NCBI GenBank assembly: GCA_025765595.1
Contig: JAIVFH010000012.1
Coordinates: 124,001-188,000, forward strand
DNA: 64,000 bases
Reading direction: 5' to 3'
Origin: Obelidium mucronatum
Lineage: Eukaryota; Chytridiomycota; Chytridiomycetes; Chytridiales; Chytriomycetaceae
Under the pieces are notes generated by a model that had not been told where the DNA came from, searched no databases, and saw only the letters and a list, made by a program, of their open reading frames with translations. Below are positions 48,668 to 61,392 of the stretch, in pieces (the stretch's first letter is position 1; every line of letters starts with the position of its first letter). The position numbers and the translations under genes were made by a program.

Positions 48668-50012
48668 TCAAGCAACAGCAACAGCTGGAGCGGCAGCAGC
48701 TGGAGCATCCACAACCTTTTCTTCCAAAGTAAGCGCAACACGAATACTCAAATCACGTCCATCCACATTCAAACTCGCTTCCTCCAAATCCTTCAAGACC
48801 TTCTGTTGCTCCGCTTCATTCACCAATTCAACAAACCCGTACCCTTTGCTGCGTCCGTTACGGAGAGTCACTACTTTGGCAGAGGCAACCTTGTACTCAG
48901 CGAAAATGGTCTTCAAGGCCTCAGAATCGACTTTGAATGGAAGGTTCGTGACAAAGAGGGTGGTTTTGCTGCTAGGGCCGTCAACTTTGCTTCTTGGGGC
49001 ACGTGGAGCGCGTGGGGTGCGTGGCTTGGCTGGAGCAGCGGCAGCGGCGGCGTCACCAGCAGCCGCAGTGGCAGCTGGGGCAGTAGTTCCCTCAGCGGCA
49101 GAAGCCGCGGTTTCAGCAGCAGCAGCAGGCTTCTTGTTCTTCTTTTTGTTGTTGCGCTTCTTGAGTGGCTTTGCATCATCACCAGCAGCCGCCGCAGCAT
49201 TCGCAGCAACACTCGCGGGAGCAGCAACACCACCATCCGCCGACCCAGCACCAGCACTATCAATACGCGCTTCCGCTCCTTCCCCGTCATCCTTCTTGGC
49301 TACTCGATCCTTCTTTGCTTTAGGAGTCCGTGGCTTCTTTGGTTCAGCAGCAGCAGCGCCTTCTTCGAGTGGCGCCCGTGGTCTCGCAGCATCGACATTG
49401 ATTTGACGTTCTTGGAGTGTGCTCTTGTGGAGTGTTTGGACAGCCTTGTCGACGGCTTCTTGGGTTTTGAAGGAGACGAAACCGTATCCTTGGGAGCGGC
49501 CGAAGCGGCGGATTACACGGGCTCTTACACTGTTTGTTTAAATTTGTGTGAGTGAAGTTTAGTTTTTTTTTTTTTTTTGGTGTTGAGAGAGAGAGAAGTT
49601 TGAAGAGATGCTGACATCCAGCAGACACCAAGAGACACACACCGCGCGCACACAATTTGGCTAAACCAAAACATTCACGCTCGTATCCTTTCGAGCAGAT
49701 AACAATGACATCCGGCCGGGACCCGAATTAATCCAGTCGTCACCAGCAGATTTCAAATCCAAGCAGATGATACAATTACACAGACACAGCCAACGAAACG
49801 CCCGTCCCCAACGAATATTAATGTTAAAAAAATATAAATAAGACTCACACTTCGCCGGCAGTGCTAAAGAAGGTGGTGAGCTCAGCATCGGTGGTTTGGA
49901 AAGACAGGTTTCCAACAAAGACTTTTGGGAGGTCATCGTCCTTTGGAGTGGCTGGTGCAACGTTAGCAGGGGCAGAGGCAGTAGCAGCGGCGGCGTTTTG
50001 TTCGACAGACAT
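48668..50012 (-). CDS. Two-RRM RNA-binding protein
   Basis: Exon 1 from 50012 encodes MSVEQNAAAATASAPANVAP and the first RRM strand (KVFVGNLSFQTTDAELTTFF). After an intron of about 315 nt (to about 49,533) RRM1 finishes with SQGYGFVSF, an RNP1 motif. A long Ala/Lys/Pro linker with KKRNNKKKNKK follows, then RRM2 with TLFVTNLPFKVD and KGYGFVEL. The C terminus is Ala-rich. This layout resembles fungal single-strand nucleic acid-binding proteins; cargo is unknown. Low-complexity GC-rich coding produces long open frames on the opposite strand that are not genes. Confidence 0.85.
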
Positions 50013-50237
50013 TCTGGTTTTTGTGGTGTTTGTTATTGGTAGTTGTGGGCAAGTTAAACAAGCGCACCTTTGTTTTTCCAATGTTTTTTTATATGAAAGA
50101 CTTTCATCACCTTACCTGTTCAACAAATTGAGGATAATTGCCGCGCGATATTTGTCTATTTATATAATAGCTCCTCGGAAGTAAGCAAAAATCCAGTTCT
50201 TGCAGAAAAAGGTACATTCGAATGAGGCCCAACTGTA

Positions 50238-51751
50238 TTAATACAAATACTCATCACCCACCGAATCATCTGAATAATTGGGAGGCGTCGGACTAAATGC
50301 CCGCGATCCACCAGCAGGCCCACTCCCACCTCCAAAAACACTGAAATCACTCCCCAAATTCTCAATCCCCCTCAACAACTTGCCCAGCCACTCCACCTCA
50401 ACAACTCCACCCAACGAATCATAACCCTTCACTTTCAAAACTTTTATATGAACCTGCGAAGAAACAGCCGCCCCCGTCGTCATCCTCGCCGTCTCCAGAA
50501 TAACAGTTTCAAAAACACCAATCCCGAACCCAAGCGCTCTCGAGACAAGCCCCGTAACATCCATCACCACGCTTCCCAGATTTATAGAACGCAGAGTTTT
50601 GGGGTTGTTGAAGGTGATGAAAAAGGCAACACCGTAGCTTTGGTTTGCTTCGATATGGAAGGGGCTGATGAGGCCCGTGGTGATCATTTTCCGGTTCAAG
50701 TAGACACCGAATTCGATTTCATGTAAGCGGAGGTCTAGGGCGGGTGGGTATGTGAATGTGAGTGAGGCGTCGAGGGTGAGTTGGACGCCTTCGTTTGTGA
50801 GCGGGGATTTGTGGAATGTTACGCCGGGTAGGATTCCAGTGAACCCTGGAGGTCTTGTTGGGATTAGTTCTTGATCATCGTTGGGGTCTGCAGATTGATG
50901 TAGTTCTTGTAGTTCCTAGGATCCTTCTGATAATGATGGAATGGTCTGTTCCATCGTGTGGGTAAATATCTATATTGGAAGGTTTCCGGTTTCTGTTGAG
51001 TTTCCAAGAGATTTTTGAAGTCCAGTAAACTCGTAAGATTCAAATGGGACGGCGGAAAGACACCTTTGTAAAGAGTAATGAATCCAAATAGTTTCAGCGA
51101 CCCGCGTATTCCAATATCCAAAACCACGTCATCTGTTGCGTTTTCGATATCCATGAGGAGTTTAATGAGGTCCAAGAAATCTGATTCATTGTGAATTGAA
51201 ATATGCATGTTGTCTTGTTTGATCTTGAGGATCGAGCCGCTTTTGGATGTGAAACTGATTGGATTGGAGAGTGTGAGATGAACCAGTTCGACTGTGGATG
51301 TGGTTCTTGTTGTTGCGGCTGCTGTTTCGTTTGTCGGTTTATCCAAATTGCTTTCGTACACATGGATCCCTCTCCTCACAAAAGCAAGAGAAACTTCAAG
51401 CATCGGATAGTTGCTGCTCATTTCGGTTTCATCCAGAGACAATGTGAACAGAGGAATCATGGCAATGAACCACAACCGCTTGAATTCAAGATCGATATCA
51501 CACGAAGCTGTTAGTCCGCCCCGGGCAAACGAAAGCACTTTGACAGAGTGAAAGACCGGACTTGAGGGTGACAGGAGAAATAGAAGCAGTTGTTTCCTGT
51601 TGGTGAAAGCCGAGATTACTCCCACAGGCAGGAGAGCAACGAGGAGACCAATCACAAGCTCCAGCCTGATTGTCTTCACTGTCAATACAGATACTATAAA
51701 GACATAGACCAGGGCCAGGACGCTTTCGATGGGAGCTTCGTCGTAGCCCAT
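50238..51751 (-). CDS. Membrane-anchored protein of unknown function
   Basis: The ATG at 51751 opens MGYDEAPIES, followed by two hydrophobic helices (VLALVYVFIVSVLTVKTI and LVIGLLVALLPVGVISAF). A long beta-rich region has repeats reminiscent of LEA14-type folds (DVVLDIGIRGSLKLFGFITL, LGSVVMDVTGLVSRALG). The frame ends early at 50864, but the next frame continues smoothly (DDQELIPTRPPGFTGILPG) to 50238. One base seems missing from a C run near 50,885. No named family was recognised. The start lies 153 bp from that of the lipase on the other strand, so they probably share a promoter region. Confidence 0.55.
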
Positions 51752-51904
51752 CGCATCAACAACGGCTTCGAGATCAATTCAAAAAGATGATTGAAAGATA
51801 AAAAAAAAACAAGAGAAGAACGCCTAGCCTATTCCATGCTTATTCGAGCTTATTCGTTATTCCCTCTTGCGATGTTGCAAAAAAAAAACAAAGCTTCGTT
51901 GAAA

Positions 51905-53221
51905 ATGACCAAGGCAAAAACCGCCACAGCCTCGAGACACAAGTTCAATCGCTGTTCACCCCTGATTGCCCTCGCGTTTCTCGCTGTATTCTTTACAGCG
52001 TTCCGAGTGGCTGAGACTCAACGGAGGCACAAGCTTCCTGCTGCTAATGAAACCATCCATGTGCCGCAAGAAGAGATCGACTTCATTAAGGTAACAGCAA
52101 CAACCTCTTACTTCATTGAATACGTTAGCCAAAAACCAATTTGCTTATTTCCTTTGTTTTGCAGTATTCTGTCCTGCCATATGCCCAATCTGCGTTTTGT
52201 GCTTTTGAGGAACTTGAGTCATGGAGTTGCATACCCTGTATTCGCGGGTCGGAAGGAACTGTAAATATTACCACATTTGGAGGGACTGCATTCACTGCTT
52301 CTGGGTGAGAAGTTAGAATTGCGATAATTGATCTTGGAGACCTAAACTGTTATTCAAAGTTACACGGCATTCAATCCAAGCACACAAACAATTATAATCG
52401 CGTTTCGAGGAATCAAATTCTTTGGATACTTGGATTTCAGATTGTAATGCTTGTAGCCCGATGTCTTCCCTATTTTTTTTAAGCACCGCTTTTATTTTGA
52501 AAACAGTGCTTATTGCGAAACCCGACTATGACCTACCTTCCGCACCTCCCGGAACAAAAGTACATTACGGATTCTTGAGTCTATGGCATCCCGTTCGTGA
52601 CCAAGTTATTGAGAATGTTGCGAGTCTGTTGCTTGCAGAACGGCTATGAGACAGTGAACCTATTGTTTACAGGGCACAGTCTCGGAGGTGCTCTCGCTAC
52701 AATTGCAGCTGCAGATGTGTATCAGCATTTGTCTCAAGATATTGTGAGTAGTACACAATGATCGATAACTTTTGAATTCTGAATAACCGCTGTCTCTTTG
52801 CTCTGTATAGAAACCATCACAAGTCTCACTCCTGACATTTGGTCAACCACGTGTCGGGAATTCTATATTCTCGACCTGGATAAACAGTTTCAATTTCACA
52901 AATTCTCTTCGAATCACCAATCAAGACGACTGGACACCTCACTTGCCGCCCGACTTCTCGGGATTCAAACATTTTCACAAGGAGTTATGGATCGCGAATA
53001 AGGAAGGGGATACGATTGAGTGTTGGGATGATAATGGTGATGAGGAGTGGATTTCTTTGATTGATTCCTTTGGTATTCTCGGTGGCGATAGACGCGGCGA
53101 TAAGCGAGACGATGGACCTTCGTGTGCAGATCGGTTAAAGTGGAAGTACGATGCAAGGAAACATGCATGGGTTTGGGATCAACCAATTGGATTCCATGTC
53201 TGTTTACCGCTGCCGCAATGA
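51905..53221 (+). CDS. Class-3 (fungal-type) lipase
   Basis: The N terminus has a signal or anchor helix (LIALAFLAVFFTAF). Later exons give IIIAFRGI (oxyanion region), KVHYGFLSLW, the nucleophile elbow TGHSLGGALATIAAADVY, TFGQPRVGNSIF and RITNQDDWTPHLPP. These supply the Ser and Asp and a late His (FKHFHKELW) of a class-3 lipase, which would hydrolyse glycerides outside the cell or in the secretory path. Introns have GTAACA, GTGAGA and GTGAGT donors. Two one-base frame changes are needed, near 52,441 (after YLDFR) and near 52,637 (before NGYETVNLL), so the copy as given would not yield a full protein. Confidence 0.7.
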
Positions 53222-53385
53222 AGAGTTGATAATATTATTAACAAAGATGTCGACGATAATTTAAGATTAATTCACCAAATTTTTGGTACATCGGATGCTT
53301 TGGAGAGCAAAAAGAATATGTCTGATGATTGTTAATGTAACTTTTATTCACACTGACAAGGCAGGCAAAAAAGAATCAAACAAAA

Positions 53386-55489
53386 TCACTCCGCAGCCAA
53401 CAGTTGGAGCGCCGCCTTTTGACATTTTCTGCCAAGAGCATTCTTGTAGCGATCCTGACTTGAAATGAGCGGAAGATATGGCTGCACGTGCTCGGTGAAG
53501 AAACGGCATGGTCCACCGGTTTCTACCAACCCCTCTGCCAATAAGTGATTCACTCCGTGAATCATCTGTCTCGCAACCGTCACATTCAGTCCACGCATCC
53601 CACCTCTCGGGTTGACATCAGCCAAACCCTGTTGCGCTTTGACCCATGCAATCAGAATCACCCATTTGTGGCGGGTTGTAAAGTTTCGATGGCTTGCAAA
53701 CTTGCTGACTTGAAAGAGACTCCATGCTCTCAGTTTAGCCTTTCCCTCCTGGAGAGGACAAAGAGGACTGAATTGACCCCAAGCCCAATTATTGAACAGA
53801 GCAGACATTCCACGTGCACAGATAATCTTCAGCTGATCTGAAAACTGACGCACTCTCAGATCCTCACAGAAGCCGTATAACCAAATCGCATGCCAGTCTT
53901 CCAAAGCAAACAAAATGTAGAACTCCAAACATTCTTCCACCAACTGTTTCAAATGGCTTTGATGCGCAAGTTTTGCAACTTCAAGGAGTCTAGAAACTGG
54001 ACAGAGAGCTTCTTCGCGAAAGACAGCAGTCTGGATGATATCGATGAGATTATCGTCGGTGTGGTGGAGGCTGTTTGTGATAGCGACTCTTTCGATTGCA
54101 GTTTTCTCCATCATGCCATCGAGCCTGACACGAACTGACTTGGCGAATGAATATGGATCTCTCTACGGAAAGAATCGGATCACAATTAGATCTGTTCGAA
54201 ACGCTGTCAATTTGGTAACACTGCGCTTACTGTGTCTTGCCTAGTGAGGATTGGGTGCACGGCAGGAGGAGGCTCTGGACGGTCCTCTTTAAGTGGAGGC
54301 ATATACTCCGTTTGTACCTCAATGGATGCTGTTTGCACGGCTTGACATCGTACAGATTGAAGCTGAGCCGCCAGGGAATTTCGGTCTGCTTTAACTGAAT
54401 CCAGAGAGCCTGAAAGTTCGACGTTTTGAGCCGTGGATTTTGATTCGCGGAGCTTTGATTCTTCAACTTGACGTTCCAAATCGTGGTTTTTCAGCAGCAC
54501 TTCCACCGTTTCCTTCCTTGAAATTTCCAAATCTTCCGACAACTTTCCGACAGTCGTGGTGATCTCAACCATTTTCGCCCTCAGATTTCGATTTTCATTG
54601 ACCCTTTGGACCAGTTCGTCGGAGTGCGTGTGCAAAGTTGCTTGCAAATTGGTGATTTGTTGATGAAGCCCCACCTCCTTTTCAATTCTGGCTTGAACTC
54701 TTTCTTCCGACCCTCCTCCTGAATTTGTTGGAAATTGGCTATTGTCGATATCTTCGACAGCTTCTTTGGATTTGGTTTCTGCTTGTGGCCCTAAACTTCT
54801 TGGATTCGAGTCCAGATGATTTCCCTGCGTCTTCATCTACGTCGGTTGTTGGATTTGAATCGCTGGTGCTCACACCGTGTTTATGCTTTGCTGATTTAGG
54901 CACATGCTTAGAATTGCTGGGACTGCCCTGCTGGCTTGCTCTGTCGGATGGCGACGCTGTGTTGAGGAGAATGAATAATGTCAGCAAAGCAGAAGTGTGC
55001 AAAAAGGCAATTGACAAGCCGCTCACATGCGACATGATCGTGAACACGTTTTTTACTCGATTGAGTTGTCTTGACCTGGGTGGGACTGGCAGGTTCAGCG
55101 GCTGGGGCAGAAGGTACGTCAAAATCAACCTCTTCAAATGTTATGTGAGAAACAAAAGCTGCTACAATAAAGAATATGCCAAATAGTACTTGGGAAATCA
55201 ATGAGGAGCCGCAGGTATTTGATTCTCACAGTCCCAGCATCCGACGCAGCTAGAACAACAAGGTGAATCAGACCCAACAATAGCTAATAAGAAATATACC
55301 AATAATCAAGCAACCTCTCAAACGCGTCAAACCGGCTCGCGAACCCACATGGGCAACCAGGCCACCACCTTGAAAACCATCAAGTCTCACTTTGTCCCCT
55401 GTGACCGCATCCAAGCATCGCTGCATGTCGCTCCATTCAAACTGAAGTGCATTTGGTAGGAAGATAGTGAGGTCGTCCGTGGTCGACAT
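53386..55489 (-). CDS. Coiled-coil protein with BTB/BACK-like C terminus
   Basis: From the ATG at 55489 (MSTTDDLTIFLPNALQFEWS) small exons lead to a charged Ser-rich linker, then a coiled coil (HQQITNLQATLHTHSDELVQ to KSTAQNVELSGSLDSVKADR). After an intron near 54,230-54,170 comes RDPYSFAKSVRVRLDG and a helical C-terminal region. The segment LIDIIQTAVFREEALCPVSR then LLEVAKLAHQSHLKQLVEEC resembles the end of a BTB domain leading into BACK. One base appears extra near 54,813, between the linker and the coiled coil. BTB proteins often serve as adaptors for Cullin-3 ligases; that role is not shown here. Confidence 0.5.
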
Positions 55490-55649
55490 TGTGGGATTAC
55501 TTTTTCAGGATTCCAAATGAAAGTTTCAATTGACTTAACATTCAAAGCCAACTTGTTTAAATAACAGATAAAAATAGGTTTTTCCTCAAAATTCACTTCA
55601 AATCCTAATGAACGACTCTTCTTGCAACTTAAATGCAGCATAATGTAAC

Positions 55650-57585
55650 TTGAAAGGAACCAGCCACAACATCTGCTCCCACCATTGCCGCCAGGGAGGC
55701 ATGACTAGTGCTCTCCAGGAGTAGTCACGGCACGGCAGGCACTGGTCGCGCAAGGTGGGGAGGTCTTGGATGTTTATGCAAGGAGCTGCGAGACCTGCAA
55801 CAAAAAATCGCGATTTAGCCATCAATGAATGGGAATTAAAACAGAGAGAATAAACAAGGAGAAGGCAAATTTTACCAGCCCAGAGCACGCCACCTTGACA
55901 GACAAAAGGAATCGGCTACAACATCTGCTCCCACCATTGCCGCCAGGGAGGCATGACTAGTGCTCTCCAGGAGTAGTCACGGCACGGCAGGCACTGGTCG
56001 CGCAAGGGTGGGGAGGTCTTGGATGTTTATGCAAGGAGCTGCGAGACCTGCGAAAAAAAATCGATAGTTAGAAACCAATGTAATGGGAATAAAACAGAGA
56101 GAATAAACAAGGAGAATGCAAATTTTACCAGCCCAAAGCACGCCACCTTGACAGACAAAAGGAATCGGCTACAACATCTGCTCCCACCATTGCCGCCAGG
56201 GAGGTATGACCTAGTGCTCTCTAGGAGTAGTCACGGCACGGCAGGCACTGGTCGCGCAAGCGGGTGGGGAGGTCTTGGATGTTTATGCAAGGAGCTGCGA
56301 GACCTGCAACAAAAAATCGCGATTTAGCCATCAATGAATGGGAATTAAAACAGAGAGAATAAACAAGGAGAATAGAAATTTTACCAGCCCAAAGCACGCC
56401 ACCTTGACAGACAAAAGGAATCGGCTACAACATCTGCTCCACCATTGCCGCCAGGGAGGTATGACCTAGTGCTCTCTAGGAGTAGTCACGGGCACGGCAG
56501 GCACTGGTCGCGCAAGCGGGTGGGGAGGTCTTGGATGTTTATGCAAGGAGCTGCGAGACCTGCGACAAAAAATCGAGAGTTAGAAAGCAATGTATGGGAG
56601 GTAAAACAGAGAGAATAAACACGGAGAATGCAAATTTTACCAGCCCAGAGCACGCCACCTTGACAGACAAAAGGAATCGGCTACAACATCTGCTCCCACC
56701 ATTGCCGCCAGGGAGGTATGACCTAGTGCTCTCTAGGAGTAGTCACGGGCACGGCAGGCACTGGTCGCGCAAGCGGGTGGGAGGTCTTGGATGTTTATGC
56801 AAGGAGCTGCGAGACCTGCGACAAAAAATCGAGAGTTAGAAAGCAATGTATGGGAGTTATAACAGAGAGAATAAACACGGAGAATGCAAATTTTACCAGC
56901 CCAGAGCACGCCACCTTGACAGACAAAAGGAATCGGCTACAACATCTGCTCCACCATTGCCGCCAGGGAGGTATGACCTAGTGCTCTCTAGGAGTAGTCA
57001 CGGGCACGGCAGGCACTGGTCGCGCAAGCGGGTGGGAGGTCTTGGATGTTTATGCAAGGAGCTGCGAGACCTGCGACAAAAAATCGAGAGTTAGAAAGCA
57101 ATGTATGGGAGTTATAACAGAGAGAATAAACACGGAGAATGCAAATTTTACCAGCCCAGAGCACGCCAGCTTGACAGACAAAAGGAATCGGCTACAACAT
57201 CTGCTCCACCATTGCCGCCAGGGAGGTATGACCTAGTGCTCTCTAGGAGTAGTCACGGGCACGGCAGGCACTGGTCGCGCAAGCGGGTGGGAGGTCTTGG
57301 ATGTTTATGCAAGAGCTGCGTAACCTGCAAACAAAAATCGAGAGTTAGTAACCAATGAATTGGAACAACCTGTGTAATAATATAAATCAGTGTTTGGAAA
57401 AAAACGCGTCACGCTTAATAATTAAACACTTACGGAAATAATTCCAGGCAGACTGCTATAATTTCTGTACCCATTCATCACGTATCCGGTGGGGCGTCTA
57501 GCGCTCTCCAGGAGTAGTCGTGCCGCTTGCCAAGAACGGAATCCGTGATGAATGAATGGTCTTTGAAATTTCACGCGTTTAGAGT
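55650..57585 (-). repeat. Tandem palindromic repeat array 2 (eight units)
   Basis: Same family as array 1 but in reverse orientation. Cores GCTCTCCAGGAGTAGTC (or CTCTAGGAG) lie near 55,712, 55,962, 56,214, 56,468, 56,727, 56,980, 57,236 and 57,500, a period of about 249-263 bp. Read on the minus strand, palindrome arms are CTCCCCACC and GGTGGGAG, then TTGC with GCAA and CCAG with CTGG. The outermost unit (57,470-57,585) is the reverse complement of the outermost unit of array 1, with two differences in 104 bp. Spacers on the minus strand run from GGTAAAATTTGC to TTTTGTTGCAG, again intron-like. Confidence 0.85.
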
Positions 57586-58289
57586 TTATAAATGAAGGCT
57601 ACGGCGGATTTATGGTCGGATAGTGTGTTTTCGAGATAGCATGATGATGATCAAAGGCTATAACATGTTATTCATAATTAGCTCGACGGTTGAGCACTAA
57701 AAGTAGGGGCGTTCTTACTGGGTCACTGTGATTTTACGCGCATGAGGCAGTATGATGGCGAACCGATCGGCGGTAGTGCGGCGGTGAGCAGATGCGGGGG
57801 ACGATGTGAATTCCGAATTTTTGTTTTGAGAGAGTTTTGTTTTGATTATTTGAAACGCCGACGACCAAGAAAAGAAAAAAACAGTGAATTCGCCCAGCAT
57901 AAAAAGATGAGCGAAATCAACAAGCTGAAGTGAGAGCTTTGGAAATGTCGCGAGATATATATATTTTTTGTTAATTACCTCCTGACGTTTAAAATATGAA
58001 ACTTCGCGATCAACTAAGCTAACTGGTTAACTAGAAAGAGCCTTATACAATGCAGTACAAAATATCGAAGATCCTGTCTGTCATTCTGGATCGAGAAGAG
58101 GTTCTGAAATTATTGGTCCAGCCGCAGATACGCTCTCCCGAGTCCCAGGGTGCAAAAACCATTCAAAGAAAAGAACAGCGAGTATAAATAGATCAATAAA
58201 CGCCTATCTTTATTATTGAATCTTGCATCGTCCGAATTGTAACTTGAAGGAACGGAATGAATGGAATCGGAACACACCAAACAGAGGAA
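57586..58289. other. Intergenic region right of array 2
   Basis: AT-rich sequence without a recognisable gene. The minus-strand gene at 58.29-58.85 kb ends at its right edge. Confidence 0.5.
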
Positions 58290-58846
58290 TCAGGCTGCTT
58301 GCATCTTTCCGAAGCGACCGCTGACAGTAATACGCTCCAAAAGTGCATCGTACTTGATCTTGGCTGGTCCGTGAACATACAGGTCATCGTACCTTGCCGA
58401 TCCATGAACACTGGCGCTCAACACCTCGTCCAGCTCGTTCGGGTTCAATGTACCTTCAGCGCCGAAGATTTCCCCAAAGGTAGCATTAAGCATTGGAATG
58501 GACACGGCGAAATGGCGCCGACGCAGTCCTGCACTTAGCGGTCCATTTCTGGCAATGCGCTTACCGTCAAATCATCATGATCATACAGCGAAAGAAGCAT
58601 AGTTTTCCTCACCATCTGCGCGCCAATCTTTGCCGCCAGGTTCCTCTTTGCGTCTTTCACGTCTTCCTCATCGCCGCTCTGTGGGATCTTCAGTTGCTTC
58701 TCGAGCGCCGCAACGTACGCCGCAACATCGCCAGCGTCGGCCGCCGAAAGCGCGGCGCCGGGGTTCGTCCGCAAAATTTGCTTTCCGCGTTCGGCGGCGC
58801 TTGGCTTCTTGGCGCGCGGCTTTCTGGCTGCGGCGGCGGCGGTCAT
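58290..58846 (-). CDS. Small basic protein of unknown function
   Basis: Exon 1 runs from the ATG at 58846 (MTAAAAARKPRAKKPSAAER) to a GTAAGC donor near 58,565 after LLSLYDHDDLT. Exon 2 begins after CAG near 58,528 and ends GRFGKMQAA. The joined frame is one base off near 58,510, so an indel is likely. The N terminus is Ala/Lys-rich and disordered and the rest mixed helical. About 170 aa. No family was recognised. Confidence 0.45.
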
Positions 58847-58849
58847 TTT

Positions 58850-59998
58850 GATTCGGAGATTGTTTTTGAAGTTGTTCGGACGAAAAGTTTCACTGATTGA
58901 AATGCCTGTGCATGCTGCAATATGTAGCTTTTCTACACTCTCGAAACCAGCAGCGTGAAGGTGAGGCTAAGTAGGACTTTGGCGAAGTGTTCCTGCCGGA
59001 AGTTGGCAGTTCCTGCTGGCGGTTGTGGTCAGCGAAGTCTTGACTGTGATCGGCGGCAACGAAGAGTGTCCTGAGATAGAGTCTTTGATCATAGGAACGA
59101 CAATTGACAACATAATAAAAAGAGTTTTGATCAGAGTACATAGATTTTATTCATATTTTTGCATTTGACACTCATGATGATGATCGGTGAGGATCAAGCC
59201 AGAATCTTAATGAGAGTTGCAATTACGATTGCGCTCTGATTAAGATTTGTATTGACCTCATAGAGCTCAGATAGTGATAGTAGAAAAAAAAAACAAGGGG
59301 GTAGATAAGATAGGTGTCCAATAGAGAGCCGACACACTTTTGTGTCCCAAATCAAGTCCAAGAAAGTGGGAGACGTAAAATGGTGGCTTCTATGAAGCAC
59401 TGAAGCATCCGCAAGGGGGGATCGTGGAGGGGAAGTTGAGACTGATGTTTTTTTCGGAGATGTTTTTTTTGAGTGATTGAGGGAGGAAAAAGAGCGCTAT
59501 TTATACTTTTTCTGAGAAATTCTCCGAGATTAAATTTTCCAAGTGTCTCCAATTTGATGCAATAACAACAGTGTGTTTCATGTTTTGCTGCGCTGAGTGA
59601 GTTCCGCTAGATTGCAGCAGAGAAGTGATTCCAAAGTCTATAGCTGACAGCGCACCTGCAGTCCCAGATTGTTTGTTGCCAATGGTTATTTAAGAGGTAC
59701 GGCCCTTTGCAAGATCGGGTATGGCGAGCACGATCATATATCCCTCTTTTCCTCGCCGTTAAAGCGATCCGTGGCCATGTAAGGTATATAGTTACATTAC
59801 GGAGGTTTACGGCTGGCGATCAACTTTCAACAGTGGCAAAATCAAAGTGCATCCAGTTGAACGATACAACGTACCCGCTTTCTTATCAACGTCAAACATA
59901 AAAAAGGAACACTATAGATCAATCTCATCGCAGGACTTAGCTTCCTTTGCATTCGTCATCCCCACTCAAAAGTAAGCACCCAATAAAAAAACCCACCC
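58850..59998. other. Intergenic region
   Basis: About 1.1 kb with only short frames on both strands (for example minus 59352-59552). None has a domain, signal peptide or splice-consistent neighbour. Nothing could be supported. Confidence 0.5.
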
Positions 59999-60879
59999 AT
60001 GCCAACAATCACCTCCCTGCCTCCACTTCCCACATGGTCCGAGTTAAAGGCCGTAAAGTATCTATCGAAAGAAACTCGTCGATCGCCAAGAATGCCAGCG
60101 GACCCGATGTTTCTAGACAAGTCCATTCGAGGGTGAGTTTCCCCCCCAACACCCACACCGGAAGTTCCGCCGGTTGTCTCATTTTTTAACCCCGCCACCA
60201 TAGGTATTTCATGAGGTACCTGATTGTAAAACCGACCCTGGACTTGTCGTTACTTGCGATCGGCTTTGTCTCCCAAGAATCCACCCGGTTTTCCATCCAA
60301 TATTCCCTCATCAACGCCATCATATCAATAATAACGAACGCATTCGGCTATTTTGCGCTTAAAAACGTGATTCCCGAGTGGTTGGCTGTGTTGGGTTATG
60401 GCACGATTCTGCAATGCACCGGGGAAATGTGTGTAACAGTGTTTGAAATCACACGAGTGTTGCTTGGAATAAGGGATGCTGCTGCTGCATCGAAAGATGA
60501 TGATTATTGGGTTTTCGTGAGTGTTTCGATTGTAGTTGTGCTTTTTGTGATTGCGAATGGTTTGTTTTTCTATATTGTGGTATTTAAGGTTATATTCCCT
60601 CTGCGGCTGTATGGTTTGGAATGCCATAGGCGATTGGAAGTTGATTTGTCTCAGTTACTGTTTGTTTCAAAAAGAAAGACCCAACCCAATTTCGAATACC
60701 ATACTTATGTACTCAACACAAAATCAATTAATGTAAAAGAATGCCCCTTATTATTTACGAAAACACATGAGAACAAGGGGGGAAATTTTCCGAATTATTT
60801 CATGTCATTTCAGATCAGAAAAGTCTATAAAACCAGCCGCTTCCCCCTTGAATCATCACAAAACCATCTCAAAAGATAG
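59999..60879 (+). CDS. Multi-pass membrane protein, 3' end uncertain
   Basis: Exon 1 starts at the ATG at 59999 (MPTITSLPPLPTWSELKAVK) and ends at a GTGAGT donor near 60,132. It joins in frame after ACCATAG near 60,204 (IRGYFMRYLIVKPTLD). The second exon has four hydrophobic helices: LLAIGFVSQ, IISIITNAFGYFAL, VLGYGTILQ and WVFVSVSIVVVLFVIANGLF. The tail after FYIVVFKVIF is AT-rich and probably contains one or more introns. Exons may continue to about 61,334, where ILITLGEEE precedes a stop. No family was recognised. Confidence 0.5.
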
Positions 60880-61392
60880 AATCTTCAGCGATGGCTCCGC
60901 ATTCCCCTGGCCTTTTCACGACCAGAACTCGGTTATCCAGTCCTTGCGTTCAAGTTCTCAACTTTGTCAAGCTCTTATCCGACTTCTGCCAAATCTCGAT
61001 TCTTTCGTTGGCTTCCAATTCGATTCTAATTCAAGAAATTCAAGAACACACAAATGACCGAAGGGTCTCGATTATTATTCAATCAACATAAATTGCCAGG
61101 TCCACCAACCCAGCACTATTGGTCCATATGCCTCCTTTTGGAGCGACCAACACGGTGATGCCGATAATAATCGTAAGTTTGCATATTTGGATGTTGGTTG
61201 TTTATTTTGTTGTTGTTCTAACGTTCATTTATACTTTGGGTATTTCTTTTTGAAACAAACAGTATCGATGGAATCAAAAGAGAATGTGAATTCAAAAACA
61301 GATATTTTGATTACACTTGGTGAGGAAGAATAAAATAGAAGGAGCTAAATAGATGACATCAAAAGAGATAAATAATAAGTAACCAAAAATAA

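Noticed and set aside
49540..49850. Possible snoRNA in the 315-nt intron of the two-RRM gene
   Set aside because: No convincing pair of C/D or H/ACA boxes with a guide stretch was found.
35870..57585. CRISPR-like or hammerhead/twister ribozyme interpretation of the arrays
   Set aside because: Units are about 250 bp without unique spacers of equal size. No hammerhead (CTGATGA with GAAA) or twister core could be placed in the expected arrangement.
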